Assembly: GCA_009692485.1 (NCBI GenBank)
Contig: SHZB01000002.1
Location: 1 to 61,746, forward strand
Direction of reading: 5' to 3'
DNA from: Myxococcales bacterium
GTDB lineage: Bacteria > Myxococcota_A > Polyangia > Polyangiales > Polyangiaceae
Length of the DNA: 61,746 bases
The notes below the pieces were generated by a model that was not told the DNA's origin, made no database searches, and saw only the letters and a program-made list of their open reading frames with translations. Of the stretch, positions 54,130 to 61,746 are shown piece after piece. Numbering within the stretch: position 1 is the first letter of the stretch; every line of letters begins with the position of its first letter. A program made the translations under genes and the position numbers.

Positions 54130-54729
54130 GTGCGCACCGAGACTGGCGGCTATCCGCAAGGCGGGTCCCCCTATGGCGCGCCGCAGATGGGCGGCATGCC
54201 CGGGATGGGCGCACCGCAGATGGGCGGCAATCGCTACGGCGCGGCTCAGTCGGCCCTCAAGGACGCCAGCACGACGATCAAGTACCTTCAGATCGGGATG
54301 GGCGTGGGCGGTGCGGTGCTGGCCGTGATCGGCGTCATCTCACTCGTCACGGCGAGCGGCGGCATGGGGATCCCTTTGATGATCACCGGCGGCGTGTTGG
54401 TCGGAACTGCCGTGTTCATGCTCCCGCAGTTCGTGCGCATGATGGGCAGCTCGACGGCGATGGTGGATGCCCTTCACGCAAAGGATCAGCTCGTGATGAC
54501 CGGGATGCCGATGATGGCGCGCGTCATCTCGGTGCAGCAGACGGGGGTGATGATCAACATGAACCCGCAGGTCCGCGCGCAGCTGGAAATTCAGGGGCCG
54601 CAAGGGCCTTATCAGGTGCAGTCGCTGGCGGTGATTCCCCAGATGAACATCCCGCAATTTCAGCCTGGCGCGATGGTGAACGTGCGCGTAAATCCGGGCA
54701 ATCCGCACGACGTCGCGGTCGCGATGTAG
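54130..54729 (+). CDS. Small membrane protein with Gly/Met/Pro-rich N-terminus
   Basis: 199 residues from a GTG. Residues about 5-40 are low-complexity with APQMGG and GMPGMG repeats. Two membrane helices follow (about 56-78 and 83-103), then a soluble beta domain (ARVISVQQTGVMINMNPQ, VRAQLEIQGP, PGAMVNVRVNP) of a type found in many actinobacterial and myxobacterial membrane proteins of unknown role. The frame is open further upstream, but the extension is Arg-rich and unconserved-looking. Confidence 0.72.
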   Translation: MRTETGGYPQGGSPYGAPQMGGMPGMGAPQMGGNRYGAAQSALKDASTTIKYLQIGMGVGGAVLAVIGVISLVTASGGMGIPLMITGGVLVGTAVFMLPQFVRMMGSSTAMVDALHAKDQLVMTGMPMMARVISVQQTGVMINMNPQVRAQLEIQGPQGPYQVQSLAVIPQMNIPQFQPGAMVNVRVNPGNPHDVAVAM

Positions 54730-54768
54730 GCTCTGCCCACGGGCGGCGCGCGTAACGTCACCGCAGTG

Positions 54769-54806
54769 TCTACGGCAGCGCGTCTCCGCGTCTACGGCAC
54801 CGTGGC
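54769..54806. repeat. 22-bp direct repeat at a convergent end
   Basis: TCTACGGCAGCGCG and TCTACGGCACCGTG start 22 bp apart and run into the lipoprotein stop codon. Only two copies. Confidence 0.55.
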
Positions 54807-55127
54807 GCGTTTTTCGATCTTGTTCGCGGTGCCGGTGACGTGGATGCAGCCGTTGGCGTTGCGAAAGAAGGAAGCGTTCGTGATGAAGTCTGCGCCGGAC
54901 TTCTTCTGGGCTTGCGCGATGGCTCCATCCAACGCGCCGGTATAGCGATCTACCGCGAGCGGACTGGGGCAGAACTCTTCAGCGATCTCGCCGGTCTCTT
55001 TCAAAGTCTCGTCCGGCTCGAGCGAAGAATGGGTCATGGACACCGCGCTCGCGTCGAGGAGTTTTCCTTGGAAACCGCAGCCCAAGAGAGCAGTGAGGCA
55101 CCCTATGGCAATGAGCTTGGGATTCAT
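54792..55127 (-). CDS. Small lipoprotein
   Basis: 111 residues. Lipobox ALLGC at about 17. The mature part has FCPSP, a helix GALDGAIAQAQKKSGADFI and a strand with NGCIHVTGTA. Two Cys could pair. It resembles the neighbouring lipoprotein at 55205 in size and in the helix-then-Cys layout (QAFVNAKEQSGA, KECFVV), which suggests a distant duplicate. Function unknown; possibly of the TRL-like type. Confidence 0.8.
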   Translation of the reverse strand: MNPKLIAIGCLTALLGCGFQGKLLDASAVSMTHSSLEPDETLKETGEIAEEFCPSPLAVDRYTGALDGAIAQAQKKSGADFITNASFFRNANGCIHVTGTANKIEKRATVP

Positions 55128-55204
55128 GATGTCCAGTCGTCTGAGAAGGTAGGTCTGGAAGCCAGCGTCTGCGAGGCGGCGCCAACTCCTTCGCGAGCGC
55201 CTCT

Positions 55205-55591
55205 TCATCGGTAACCCAACCCGGTGACGACGAAACATTCTTTGGCAAGGAGGTAAGCGTTGAAGCCGTCGCTCCCGGTCGTGGCGTTGTTGATGTAACG
55301 AACCTCGTTGCCCGTTTGCTTCGAGATAAATCCAAAGCCGGCTGAAGCGACCGCTCCACTCTGCTCCTTCGCGTTGACGAAGGCCTGCATGATGGTCGGT
55401 CGGGCGCCCAGGGTCACGCCGAGAACTGTCCATGTGCAGTCTTCTCCGCGAATGGGGCCGAGCGGCGTGCCCTTCGTGACGTTGGCGTCAAAAGCGATGG
55501 TCTTCACGTTCTGCGCGTAGTTGTGACTCGTACAACTCGAGAGCAACCCAAGTGCCGAGAGTGCCAAAGTGGATAGTTCCCGAGTTCTCAA
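55205..55591 (-). CDS. TRL-like small lipoprotein with TTG start
   Basis: 128 residues. Lipobox LLSSC at about 18. Mature part: PLGPIRGEDCTWTVLGVTLGA, then PTIMQAFVNAKEQSGA and a final ECFVVTGLGYR. The GEDCT...LG...A(F)..A order resembles TRL-type lipoproteins. The TTG is chosen because AAGGA lies 7 nt before it and the signal peptide begins directly after; an upstream in-frame ATG would add about 50 unlikely residues. Confidence 0.78.
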   Translation of the reverse strand: MRTRELSTLALSALGLLSSCTSHNYAQNVKTIAFDANVTKGTPLGPIRGEDCTWTVLGVTLGARPTIMQAFVNAKEQSGAVASAGFGFISKQTGNEVRYINNATTGSDGFNAYLLAKECFVVTGLGYR

Positions 55592-55855
55592 TGGAATTTC
55601 CTTGCTGGTGTCAATCGACGCGTCGTCCCGAAACCTGCGGCCGCCCGCACGGCGTTTCAGCCCGGTTCGTACTCCTGGCACGGAAGACTGACAACTTGGG
55701 CCGCGCGGAGCCGGCGTCCGCAGATCTCCGCGAGCAGCATTCATGCGGCGCCCATGAGCGCGCTCGCGAGTGTCGCGAGTTGTCCCGCGTAGCGAGGTCG
55801 CCTAGCCTACGCTGCTCGCTCGGGCCGGCCCGCCTGAGCGCGCATTTCAGGGCCA

Positions 55856-58582
55856 ATGGCGCACTCCACCAGCATCCCCGCGGGCATCGTCCTGTCGGGA
55901 AAATACAAGGTCGGCCGAGAGATCGGCCGCGGTGGGATGGCCACGGTCTTCGAGGCGCTCAACATCGATATCGGCAAGCGCGTCGCGATCAAGGCGCTCG
56001 CCGGTCACCTGGTGAATTCGCCGACCGTCGTCGAGCGGTTTCTGCGCGAGGCGCGAGCGGTGGCGACGGTACGCAGCCCGCATATTTGCGACGTGTACGA
56101 CGCGGGGCGGCTCGACGACGGCACGCCGTATTTGGTGCTCGAGCTGCTCGAGGGCGAGTCCTTGTACGACGCGATGGTGCGCGATCGGCAGATGTCGCGC
56201 CCGGTCACGCTCGCCATCGTGCTGCAGCTTTGTCGCGGGCTCTCGAAGGCGCACGAGGCTGGGATCGTGCACCGCGATCTCAAGCCGGAGAACCTGTTTC
56301 TCACGGTCGATGGCGACGGCGAGCTGCTCTTGAAGATCCTCGATTTCGGACTCGCAAAATTCTACGAGCTGGATGCAAGCGAGCAGCCGGGCAAGGCGGC
56401 GCGGCTCACGCGCGACGGGGCGGTGTTCGGCACGCCGGTGTACATGAGCCCCGAGCAAGTGCGTGGTCAGGCCGCTGCCGATGCGCGCGCCGATCTCTGG
56501 GCCGTGGCCTGCATCGCCTACGAGTGCTTCACGGGCACGACGGTCTGGAGCACGGAGGAGGGCATCGCCATGATCTTCGCGCAGATCGCCACGGCGTCGA
56601 TCCCCGACCCGCGCAACTACCGGCCCGATTTGCCGGAGTCGTTCACCGCGTGGTTCATGCGAGCGCTGGATCGCGACATTTCTCGGCGTTTTCAGACGGT
56701 GCAAGAGCTGGCCGATGGGCTCGCCGCGGCGTTTCAATACGACCGCAGCGGACTCGATCCCGGTCTCATTGGACGCATCGCTCGCGAGGCGCGCGGGCAG
56801 AAGGTGTCCGTGGACTTCGAGCCACGCCCGAAGCGTCGACGTGGCGCGGCGACCCCGGCAGCGGCGACTCCAGCAGCGGCGACCCGGGCAGCGGCGACCC
56901 AAGCAGCGGCGACTCCGGCAGCGGCGACTCCGGCAGCGGCGACTCCGGCAGCTCGAGCGCTCGGCGGCGCCGGCGGGCTCGAAGCGTCGAGCAACGGTGA
57001 GGCCTCGGTCGTGTCGCTCGCGGGCGCGGTGCGTGTTGGCGTACCCGGCTCCGTGGCGCGTGGCCCGACCACGCCGTCGTCGCCGGTGGCGCTTCACGAA
57101 GATTTCGAAGTGGTGGCTCCATCGCGGCGCTCGGCGCGCCTAGCGGCCTTGGCGGTGTTCGTGGCGGCGGCCGCGGCGATCGGGTTTGCGATCGTCGACG
57201 CGAGCGCACCAAGCGCGGTTGGGGTCTCTGCGGTGCGTCGATTCGGCGAGCTGGTCTTGCCGCTTGCGGAGCGCGCGCCACCGGCAGAGCGAACCGGTTT
57301 CGCGCACGTCGCGACCCACCCATGGCTGCCCCGCGTGCGGCAGGCCCAAGTACAAATTTCGCGCGGCGAACATGAGCGTGCGGCCACCGCGCTGCGACGC
57401 CTGTTCGACGAGACGCAGCACCCGATGGTGAAAAACCTCGCGGAGCAGGCGCAAATCGCGGCTCTCGCGCAAAAGAGCAGCGCACGCTGTCAGGTCACGG
57501 GGCTCGGGCGTCCGCGCAGTGACGATCTGCTCGCGCAAGATCATCGGCCGGGTTCCGCGGGCTCGCCGGCGGTCGCGCTCGGGATCGGCGGCGCGGTGAT
57601 GGCGTGGGCCGAACCCGAGGGATCGAACGAGCGATTGCGCGCGGTACCGCTCGACGAAGCGCTGCGAAATGACGGTCTCGTGGCCGACGTGTCGCCCGAG
57701 GCCGCTCGCGTGACGGCACCTTTCCTGTTGCCGATCGCGCAGCGTTTCCTGCTCGCGTACGGCGACACGAGCGGCAGCCGGCCCGGTGCGTACGTACGTT
57801 GGCTCGCGCCGCAAGCCGCGATCGCGGAGGCGCCGCTGTTGGTCTCCGCGTCGAGCGCGGCCGCATTCGATGTCCGCGCGGCCCGCACGCCGGACGGGGG
57901 CTTCGTGGTCGTGTGGACCGAGGAGCGGGGCCGGGGCGCGAGCGCGCTCTATCACCGGCGCTACGACAAGGACGGGCGTGCCATCGGCGTCGCGGCGCGG
58001 CTCGGCGGGGAGAGCGCAGCGACGCCCATCCCCGAGCGCGAGCATGATGCGCAAATAGAGATTCGGGACGCGAAGATCTACGCGGTCTACACGTCTTCGC
58101 GCGGCACGACCCAGACCGTGAACTACCTCGCCGCTCCGCTCGAAGGGGATGGCAAGCCAGTGCGACTCGTCCTCTCCGCGCCACAAGAAAAGGCCAGCGG
58201 CACCTCGCTCGGATGTGTGCCGGAGGGATGCTACGCGGCCTGGGGAGACGCGCTTCGAGCGGGCGCGAGCGTCGGCTTCGTGTCGAACAAGACCGGCAAG
58301 CTCGAGTGGTTCAACCGCTACACCTCGGCGGGCAAAAGCCCACGGATCGGCGTCGCACCGAACGGGCAATCGCAGCTCGTGTGGTACGAAGGCGGGCGCG
58401 TCGTGGTTGCGCCGCTCGCCCTCAACGGCGTCGGCCCCGAGAGCAAGGTGGCGCGCGTCGTGGGCGAGCCGCCGGCACCTTCTATCGCGCCGGGTGCACA
58501 ACGTGGAGAGTGGTACATCGGCTGGCTCGATTTCGAGTCGGGCCGGCATGAACCCTACGTGGTTCGCGTGCTCTGTCCGTGA
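55856..58582 (+). CDS. Ser/Thr protein kinase with large extracytoplasmic domain
   Basis: 908 residues. Kinase domain about 15-285: GRGGMATVF, VAIKAL, HRDLKPENLF, DFGLAK, GTPVYMSPEQ. Residues about 321-365 are TPAAA repeats (15-bp units). One membrane helix at about 425-448. The outer 450 residues begin with a helical repeat-like part and then show repeated strand motifs (GGAVMAWAEPEG, GGFVVVWTEERG, GCYAAWGD, QSQLVWYEGG, EWYIGWLD), like blades of a beta-propeller. It is likely a receptor kinase; ligand unknown. A GNAT gene and two sensor genes follow. Confidence 0.95.
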   Translation: MAHSTSIPAGIVLSGKYKVGREIGRGGMATVFEALNIDIGKRVAIKALAGHLVNSPTVVERFLREARAVATVRSPHICDVYDAGRLDDGTPYLVLELLEGESLYDAMVRDRQMSRPVTLAIVLQLCRGLSKAHEAGIVHRDLKPENLFLTVDGDGELLLKILDFGLAKFYELDASEQPGKAARLTRDGAVFGTPVYMSPEQVRGQAAADARADLWAVACIAYECFTGTTVWSTEEGIAMIFAQIATASIPDPRNYRPDLPESFTAWFMRALDRDISRRFQTVQELADGLAAAFQYDRSGLDPGLIGRIAREARGQKVSVDFEPRPKRRRGAATPAAATPAAATRAAATQAAATPAAATPAAATPAARALGGAGGLEASSNGEASVVSLAGAVRVGVPGSVARGPTTPSSPVALHEDFEVVAPSRRSARLAALAVFVAAAAAIGFAIVDASAPSAVGVSAVRRFGELVLPLAERAPPAERTGFAHVATHPWLPRVRQAQVQISRGEHERAATALRRLFDETQHPMVKNLAEQAQIAALAQKSSARCQVTGLGRPRSDDLLAQDHRPGSAGSPAVALGIGGAVMAWAEPEGSNERLRAVPLDEALRNDGLVADVSPEAARVTAPFLLPIAQRFLLAYGDTSGSRPGAYVRWLAPQAAIAEAPLLVSASSAAAFDVRAARTPDGGFVVVWTEERGRGASALYHRRYDKDGRAIGVAARLGGESAATPIPEREHDAQIEIRDAKIYAVYTSSRGTTQTVNYLAAPLEGDGKPVRLVLSAPQEKASGTSLGCVPEGCYAAWGDALRAGASVGFVSNKTGKLEWFNRYTSAGKSPRIGVAPNGQSQLVWYEGGRVVVAPLALNGVGPESKVARVVGEPPAPSIAPGAQRGEWYIGWLDFESGRHEPYVVRVLCP

Positions 58583-58595
58583 GCCGGTGCACATC

Positions 58596-59180
58596 ATGAT
58601 GACGGCGCTGCCAACGCGAAGCGAGCTGATGTCGGGCGCGATCGCGACGGCGCGCACGGTGCTCGCCCCACTCGGCGTGCCCGATGCCGACGAGGTGCTT
58701 CCGGTGGTCGACGCCTCCCGCGCGTGGCTCGAGCCGTGGCTGCCGTGGGTCCCGTATCAGCAAGACATCGAGTCTGCGCGGCGCTTCGCGGAGGCGTCGG
58801 AGCTTGATTGGGACCACGGGCGCGCGCTGCGATTCACGATTCGCGAGCGCGCTAGCGGGAGCCTGCTCGGCGTCGTTGGGCTCGAGGCCTGCGTCGCGAT
58901 GCATCGTTCGTGCGCGCTCGGATATTGGTTGAAGAAAGACGCGGCGGGCCGTGGCCTGATGACGGAAGCGGCGGGCGCGTGCCTCGAATTTGCGTTTCGC
59001 GTGGGCAGGTTTCACCGCGTTCGCGTCGCGGCGGCGACGGACAATCATGCCTCGCTTCGGGTCATCGCGCGGCTCGGATTCCGCTTCGAGGGCGTCGAGC
59101 GACAGGCCGAGTTCTGTCACGGTCGGTGGCTCGACCACGCGACCTTCGGCATGCTCGAGCACGAGTGGATTCGTCCGTGA
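58596..59180 (+). CDS. RimJ/RimL-type N-acetyltransferase
   Basis: 194 residues, typical GNAT length. ALGYWLKKDAAGRGLMTEA holds the acetyl-CoA loop (RGLMTEA with A/G change), followed by RVRVAAATDNHASLRVIARLGFRFEG. It may acetylate an N-terminus, an antibiotic or a small amine. Start chosen at the first of two consecutive ATGs; a GTG at 58587 is possible. 13 bp after the kinase gene and 6 bp before the histidine kinase gene, so cotranscription is likely. Confidence 0.9.
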   Translation: MMTALPTRSELMSGAIATARTVLAPLGVPDADEVLPVVDASRAWLEPWLPWVPYQQDIESARRFAEASELDWDHGRALRFTIRERASGSLLGVVGLEACVAMHRSCALGYWLKKDAAGRGLMTEAAGACLEFAFRVGRFHRVRVAAATDNHASLRVIARLGFRFEGVERQAEFCHGRWLDHATFGMLEHEWIRP

Positions 59181-59186
59181 GGTGTC

Positions 59187-60800
59187 TTGCAAACGGCTGA
59201 GACGCGCGCGGCGGTACGGCTCGCGCTCGTCCCAGTCGCCCCGACCATCGTCGTCGTCGTCGGGCTCGTCGCTGCGGCGGTGATTCTTTTTGTTGGGCTC
59301 GCACAGCTTGGTCGTACGAGTGACGCTGCGGCGGCGCTCGAGGCAAGGACACTCGCTGCGACGATCGCGGCCCGGCTCGGAAGGACCCCAGAGCATGCGC
59401 GCGGAACCGTCCTGGAGGATGCCCACGAGCACACGCAAGCGGGGCTCTTCTTGGTCGATGCCGCCGGTCGCATCCGCGTCGCTCGCACCAGCTTCGGCTT
59501 CGAGGAACGCGAGCTCGGCGTGCTGAGAGTGCGCGGCGAGGGCATCCATTCCCGACCCGGCGCCGCCCGGCACGCCTTCGCGTGGAGCTCGCTCAGCGCA
59601 CCGCTCGAGCACCTCTCGCTGATGGTGCTCGTCCACGCGCCGAGCCCGGCCACCGGCACGCTCGCGATGACGAAGGGCGTCCTTGCGCTCACCTTGTCGA
59701 TGCTCGGCCTCGCGGCGGTCGTCGCGGTTGTGTTCATGCGCGCGACCCGCGACGATGTCACCTTCGTCGAGCAGCGCATTCGAGCGATGGCCCGCGAGCG
59801 ACCCGACGGAGCAGGCGTCGGTGAGCGCGCGACCGCGGTTCCGCTGCGATCTTTCGATCAAGTGGGCGTGCTCACGGCGGCGCTGAATGCGCTCGTCGGA
59901 CGCTTCGCCGAGGCCGAGCGCGGCTATCGCCAAAACCTCGAAGCGGCAGCACGAATCGACCGGGAGCGCTCTGAGTTTCTTGCCGGGCTGAGTCACGAGC
60001 TGCGTACTCCGCTCAATGCCATTCTCGGATTTTCGCACCTGCTCGAGACGGAGGCGGACGGACCGCTGGGCGATGATGCGCGCGAGTCGCTCGGCGAGAT
60101 CCGCAAGAGCGGCGAGCACCTGAAATCGCTCGTCGATGACATCCTCGATCTGTCCGCAGCCGAGACCGGACAGCTCCGTCTCACGCGCGCCATCGTCGAT
60201 GTCACGAGCTTGGCCGATGAAGTCGTTCGCGAAGCCCGCGCCACGGTTGGCTCGCGCCCGATCGCGCTCGTGATGGATGGCGAGGCGCGCTCCCTCGCAT
60301 GGGCGGACGTGCGCCGGCTTCGGCAGGTGCTCACCAACCTCGTCTTCAACGCGCTGAAGGCTACGGCCGAGGGCACAGTGCGACTGTCGGTGCGGCGCGA
60401 GCGCGAGCGCGGGATGATCGCCGTCGACGTGGCCGACACCGGACGCGGGATCCCGGCGGACGTGCTCGAGGCGATCTTCGAGCCCTATCGGCAGGCGGGT
60501 GAGCATGCGACGCGCACCGGCGGCGTCGGCCTTGGCCTGGCGATCGCGAGGCGGCTCGTTCTGCTCCATGACGGCGAGCTCGCGGCGACGAGCACGGTCG
60601 GCCGCGGGTCCGTGTTCACCATGCGCGTGCCGGACGAGCGGGCCCGGGCGAAGGTCCCGCAGGACAGCTTGCTCGAGTGGTCCGAAGCAGCCCGTGGCAC
60701 CGAACCCGCGCGCGGCGTGATGCCCTCCCTCGAGCCGGATCGTGACTCCGTCTCGGCGCCACCAGACAGCGTTTCTCCCAGAAAACACGGGGTTTCGTGA
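59187..60800 (+). CDS. Sensor histidine kinase, two-helix periplasmic type
   Basis: 537 residues, TTG start after TGAGG. Membrane helices at about 18-42 and 155-180 enclose a periplasmic sensor; a HAMP-like linker leads to the His box (LSHELRTPLNAILGF, His about 269) and HATPase domain (LRQVLTNLVFNALKA, DTGRGIP, FEPYRQ, VGLGLAIARRL). A disordered 60-residue tail follows. No receiver gene is adjacent. Its stop overlaps the GTG of the next gene (GTGA). Confidence 0.95.
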   Translation: MQTAETRAAVRLALVPVAPTIVVVVGLVAAAVILFVGLAQLGRTSDAAAALEARTLAATIAARLGRTPEHARGTVLEDAHEHTQAGLFLVDAAGRIRVARTSFGFEERELGVLRVRGEGIHSRPGAARHAFAWSSLSAPLEHLSLMVLVHAPSPATGTLAMTKGVLALTLSMLGLAAVVAVVFMRATRDDVTFVEQRIRAMARERPDGAGVGERATAVPLRSFDQVGVLTAALNALVGRFAEAERGYRQNLEAAARIDRERSEFLAGLSHELRTPLNAILGFSHLLETEADGPLGDDARESLGEIRKSGEHLKSLVDDILDLSAAETGQLRLTRAIVDVTSLADEVVREARATVGSRPIALVMDGEARSLAWADVRRLRQVLTNLVFNALKATAEGTVRLSVRRERERGMIAVDVADTGRGIPADVLEAIFEPYRQAGEHATRTGGVGLGLAIARRLVLLHDGELAATSTVGRGSVFTMRVPDERARAKVPQDSLLEWSEAARGTEPARGVMPSLEPDRDSVSAPPDSVSPRKHGVS

Positions 60801-61746
60801 ACAAATCCGGTGCCGAGCGTGGGGCCATCAAGCCCGCATCCGAGGATGAATCGCGGAAGAAATCGCGCGGCGACGTGGGCGAGTTCGACAGCGGCACGAC
60901 GAGCGATGACGACTCGCGGAAGAAATTACGCGGCGACGTGGGCGAGTTCGACAGCGGCACGAGCACCGTCGATCTGGCCGGAAGCGTGGCCAAGCACTTC
61001 GCGAGGCGGGTCCTCATGCGACAGGTGCTCGTCGCGATCGCGGCCTACGCGCTCGTCTTGCTGCTCGCTCCGTTCATGCTGATGCTCGACGCGCAGCCGC
61101 TCGGTGAGCTGTGGCTCCATGCCGGAGCCGCGGGACTCGCCGGCACGATGTTCGCCGCGATTTCAAGCCGCGCCGCGTTGCGCTCCGGGCGCGCCGTGCT
61201 CGAGGCGCTCGCGTTCTATCCCGACCGTGTCGATGCCGGAGCCTTCGGTGCGCTGGCCGAGCTTCCGTACGTGCTCACGCTTCGCCTCTGTGCGGGTGCG
61301 GTCGTGGCCGCTTCGCTGACGCTCGTGCCGGCGCTGCGTCCGTCGCGGATGGATGACGCGCGCGCCTCGAGCCTCGCGCTCTTGTTCCTCATCATCGTCG
61401 GCGCTGCGTCCGTCCTCTGCTACGTGGCCGTGCGCGACGCCACGCTCCGCGCCCTCGAGATCGGACCCAGCGGACAGATCGCGTCGTGGCTCGAGCACGA
61501 GGCTGTTCGTCTCGCGCCGCGCCGTCGCACGGTGCGTAAAGTCGTACTCGCGATCATGGCGCCGGTCGCGCTCGTCGGCGGCGGCGCGCTGCTCGTGACC
61601 CACGCCCACCTTCGCACGCTGGTCGAAGAGAGCCGCGCCACGACCGCTGCACGCGTAGCCCGCATCGCCCTCGGCGGCAGTGATCTCCGCTTCGATAGAG
61701 AGGCGCGCGAAGAAGCTCTTGCGGCCGCACTCGCGCACGGATTTTC
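60797..61746 (+). CDS. Membrane sensor protein, N-terminal part (cut by right edge)
   Basis: 316 complete codons without a stop, running off the right edge. The charged N-terminus has a 21-residue duplication with the core RGDVGEFDSGT (63-bp unit). Then about five membrane helices: about 77-95, 103-121, 160-184, 196-217 and 253-275; the last precedes a probable periplasmic segment (EESRATTAARVARIA). The layout suggests the sensor half of another histidine kinase or related signalling enzyme, coupled by GTGA overlap to the kinase before it. The catalytic half is not visible. Confidence 0.8.
   Translation, partial: MNKSGAERGAIKPASEDESRKKSRGDVGEFDSGTTSDDDSRKKLRGDVGEFDSGTSTVDLAGSVAKHFARRVLMRQVLVAIAAYALVLLLAPFMLMLDAQPLGELWLHAGAAGLAGTMFAAISSRAALRSGRAVLEALAFYPDRVDAGAFGALAELPYVLTLRLCAGAVVAASLTLVPALRPSRMDDARASSLALLFLIIVGAASVLCYVAVRDATLRALEIGPSGQIASWLEHEAVRLAPRRRTVRKVVLAIMAPVALVGGGALLVTHAHLRTLVEESRATTAARVARIALGGSDLRFDREAREEALAAALAHGF

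Overview
The window is very G+C-rich by eye (codon third positions are mostly G or C) and codes densely on both strands. The gene content points to a Myxococcota bacterium, most likely of the Polyangia/Sorangiineae type. It has five Hanks-type Ser/Thr protein kinases, a PP2C phosphatase fused to a cyclic-nucleotide-binding domain, a double-FHA zinc-ribbon protein, three sensor-kinase-type membrane proteins, many lipobox lipoproteins with Pro/Gly/Ala-rich linkers, and housekeeping genes in small dispersed units. The assignment is an inference from content; no rRNA or tRNA gene was found to test it.

Layout. 1-4332: kinase fragment, glutaredoxin, a divergent ClpB-family AAA+ protein, rplU-rpmA. 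4413-12824: two membrane-anchored kinases flanking a class A penicillin-binding protein, then a YfiH/PgeF-type protein and the PP2C-CNB phosphatase. 12909-19701: exported barrel-like protein, RluA-type pseudouridine synthase, an isolated nuoJ-nuoK pair, HU and two paralogous lipoproteins. 19738-33951: glyA overlapping a 2-oxo-acid dehydrogenase E2 gene, exported thioredoxin-fold, VWA and other lipoproteins, an O-methyltransferase/coaX/FecCD-permease operon, a Nudix-FHA pair, ruvA. 34064-43839: an envelope operon (lipoprotein, LysM protein, barrel protein), a polytopic membrane protein, dnaJ, a methyltransferase-like coiled-coil protein, a GNAT-like protein, a histidine kinase. 44040-50699: two small membrane proteins, a large PIG-N/PIG-O-like membrane phosphotransferase and a CDP-alcohol phosphotransferase. 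50686-61746: kinase, glnA-glnB, small membrane and lipoproteins, a large kinase with an extracytoplasmic domain, an acetyltransferase and two tandem sensor proteins, the last cut by the right edge.

Three non-coding patterns run through the window. (1) At least twelve transcription-unit starts have a TANNNT hexamer 6-12 nt before the start codon and no Shine-Dalgarno, the layout expected of leaderless mRNAs; ribosomal-protein, HU and several lipoprotein genes instead have clear Shine-Dalgarno sites. (2) A perfect palindrome, CCTCGATTC-N4-GAATCGAGG, occurs three times with diverged relatives, and overlaps the predicted promoters of nuoJ, a kinase gene and (diverged copy) clpB, suggesting a shared operator. 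(3) Convergent gene ends are repeatedly filled by tandem arrays of short GC-rich hairpin units, each array with its own unit sequence; similar in-frame repeats expand linkers inside many proteins.

The strongest candidates for undescribed biology are the palindrome/leaderless-promoter regulon, the hairpin arrays at convergent ends, and the eukaryote-like lipid-headgroup locus at 44040-50699. These are sequence-based hypotheses: no database search or computed statistic was available.
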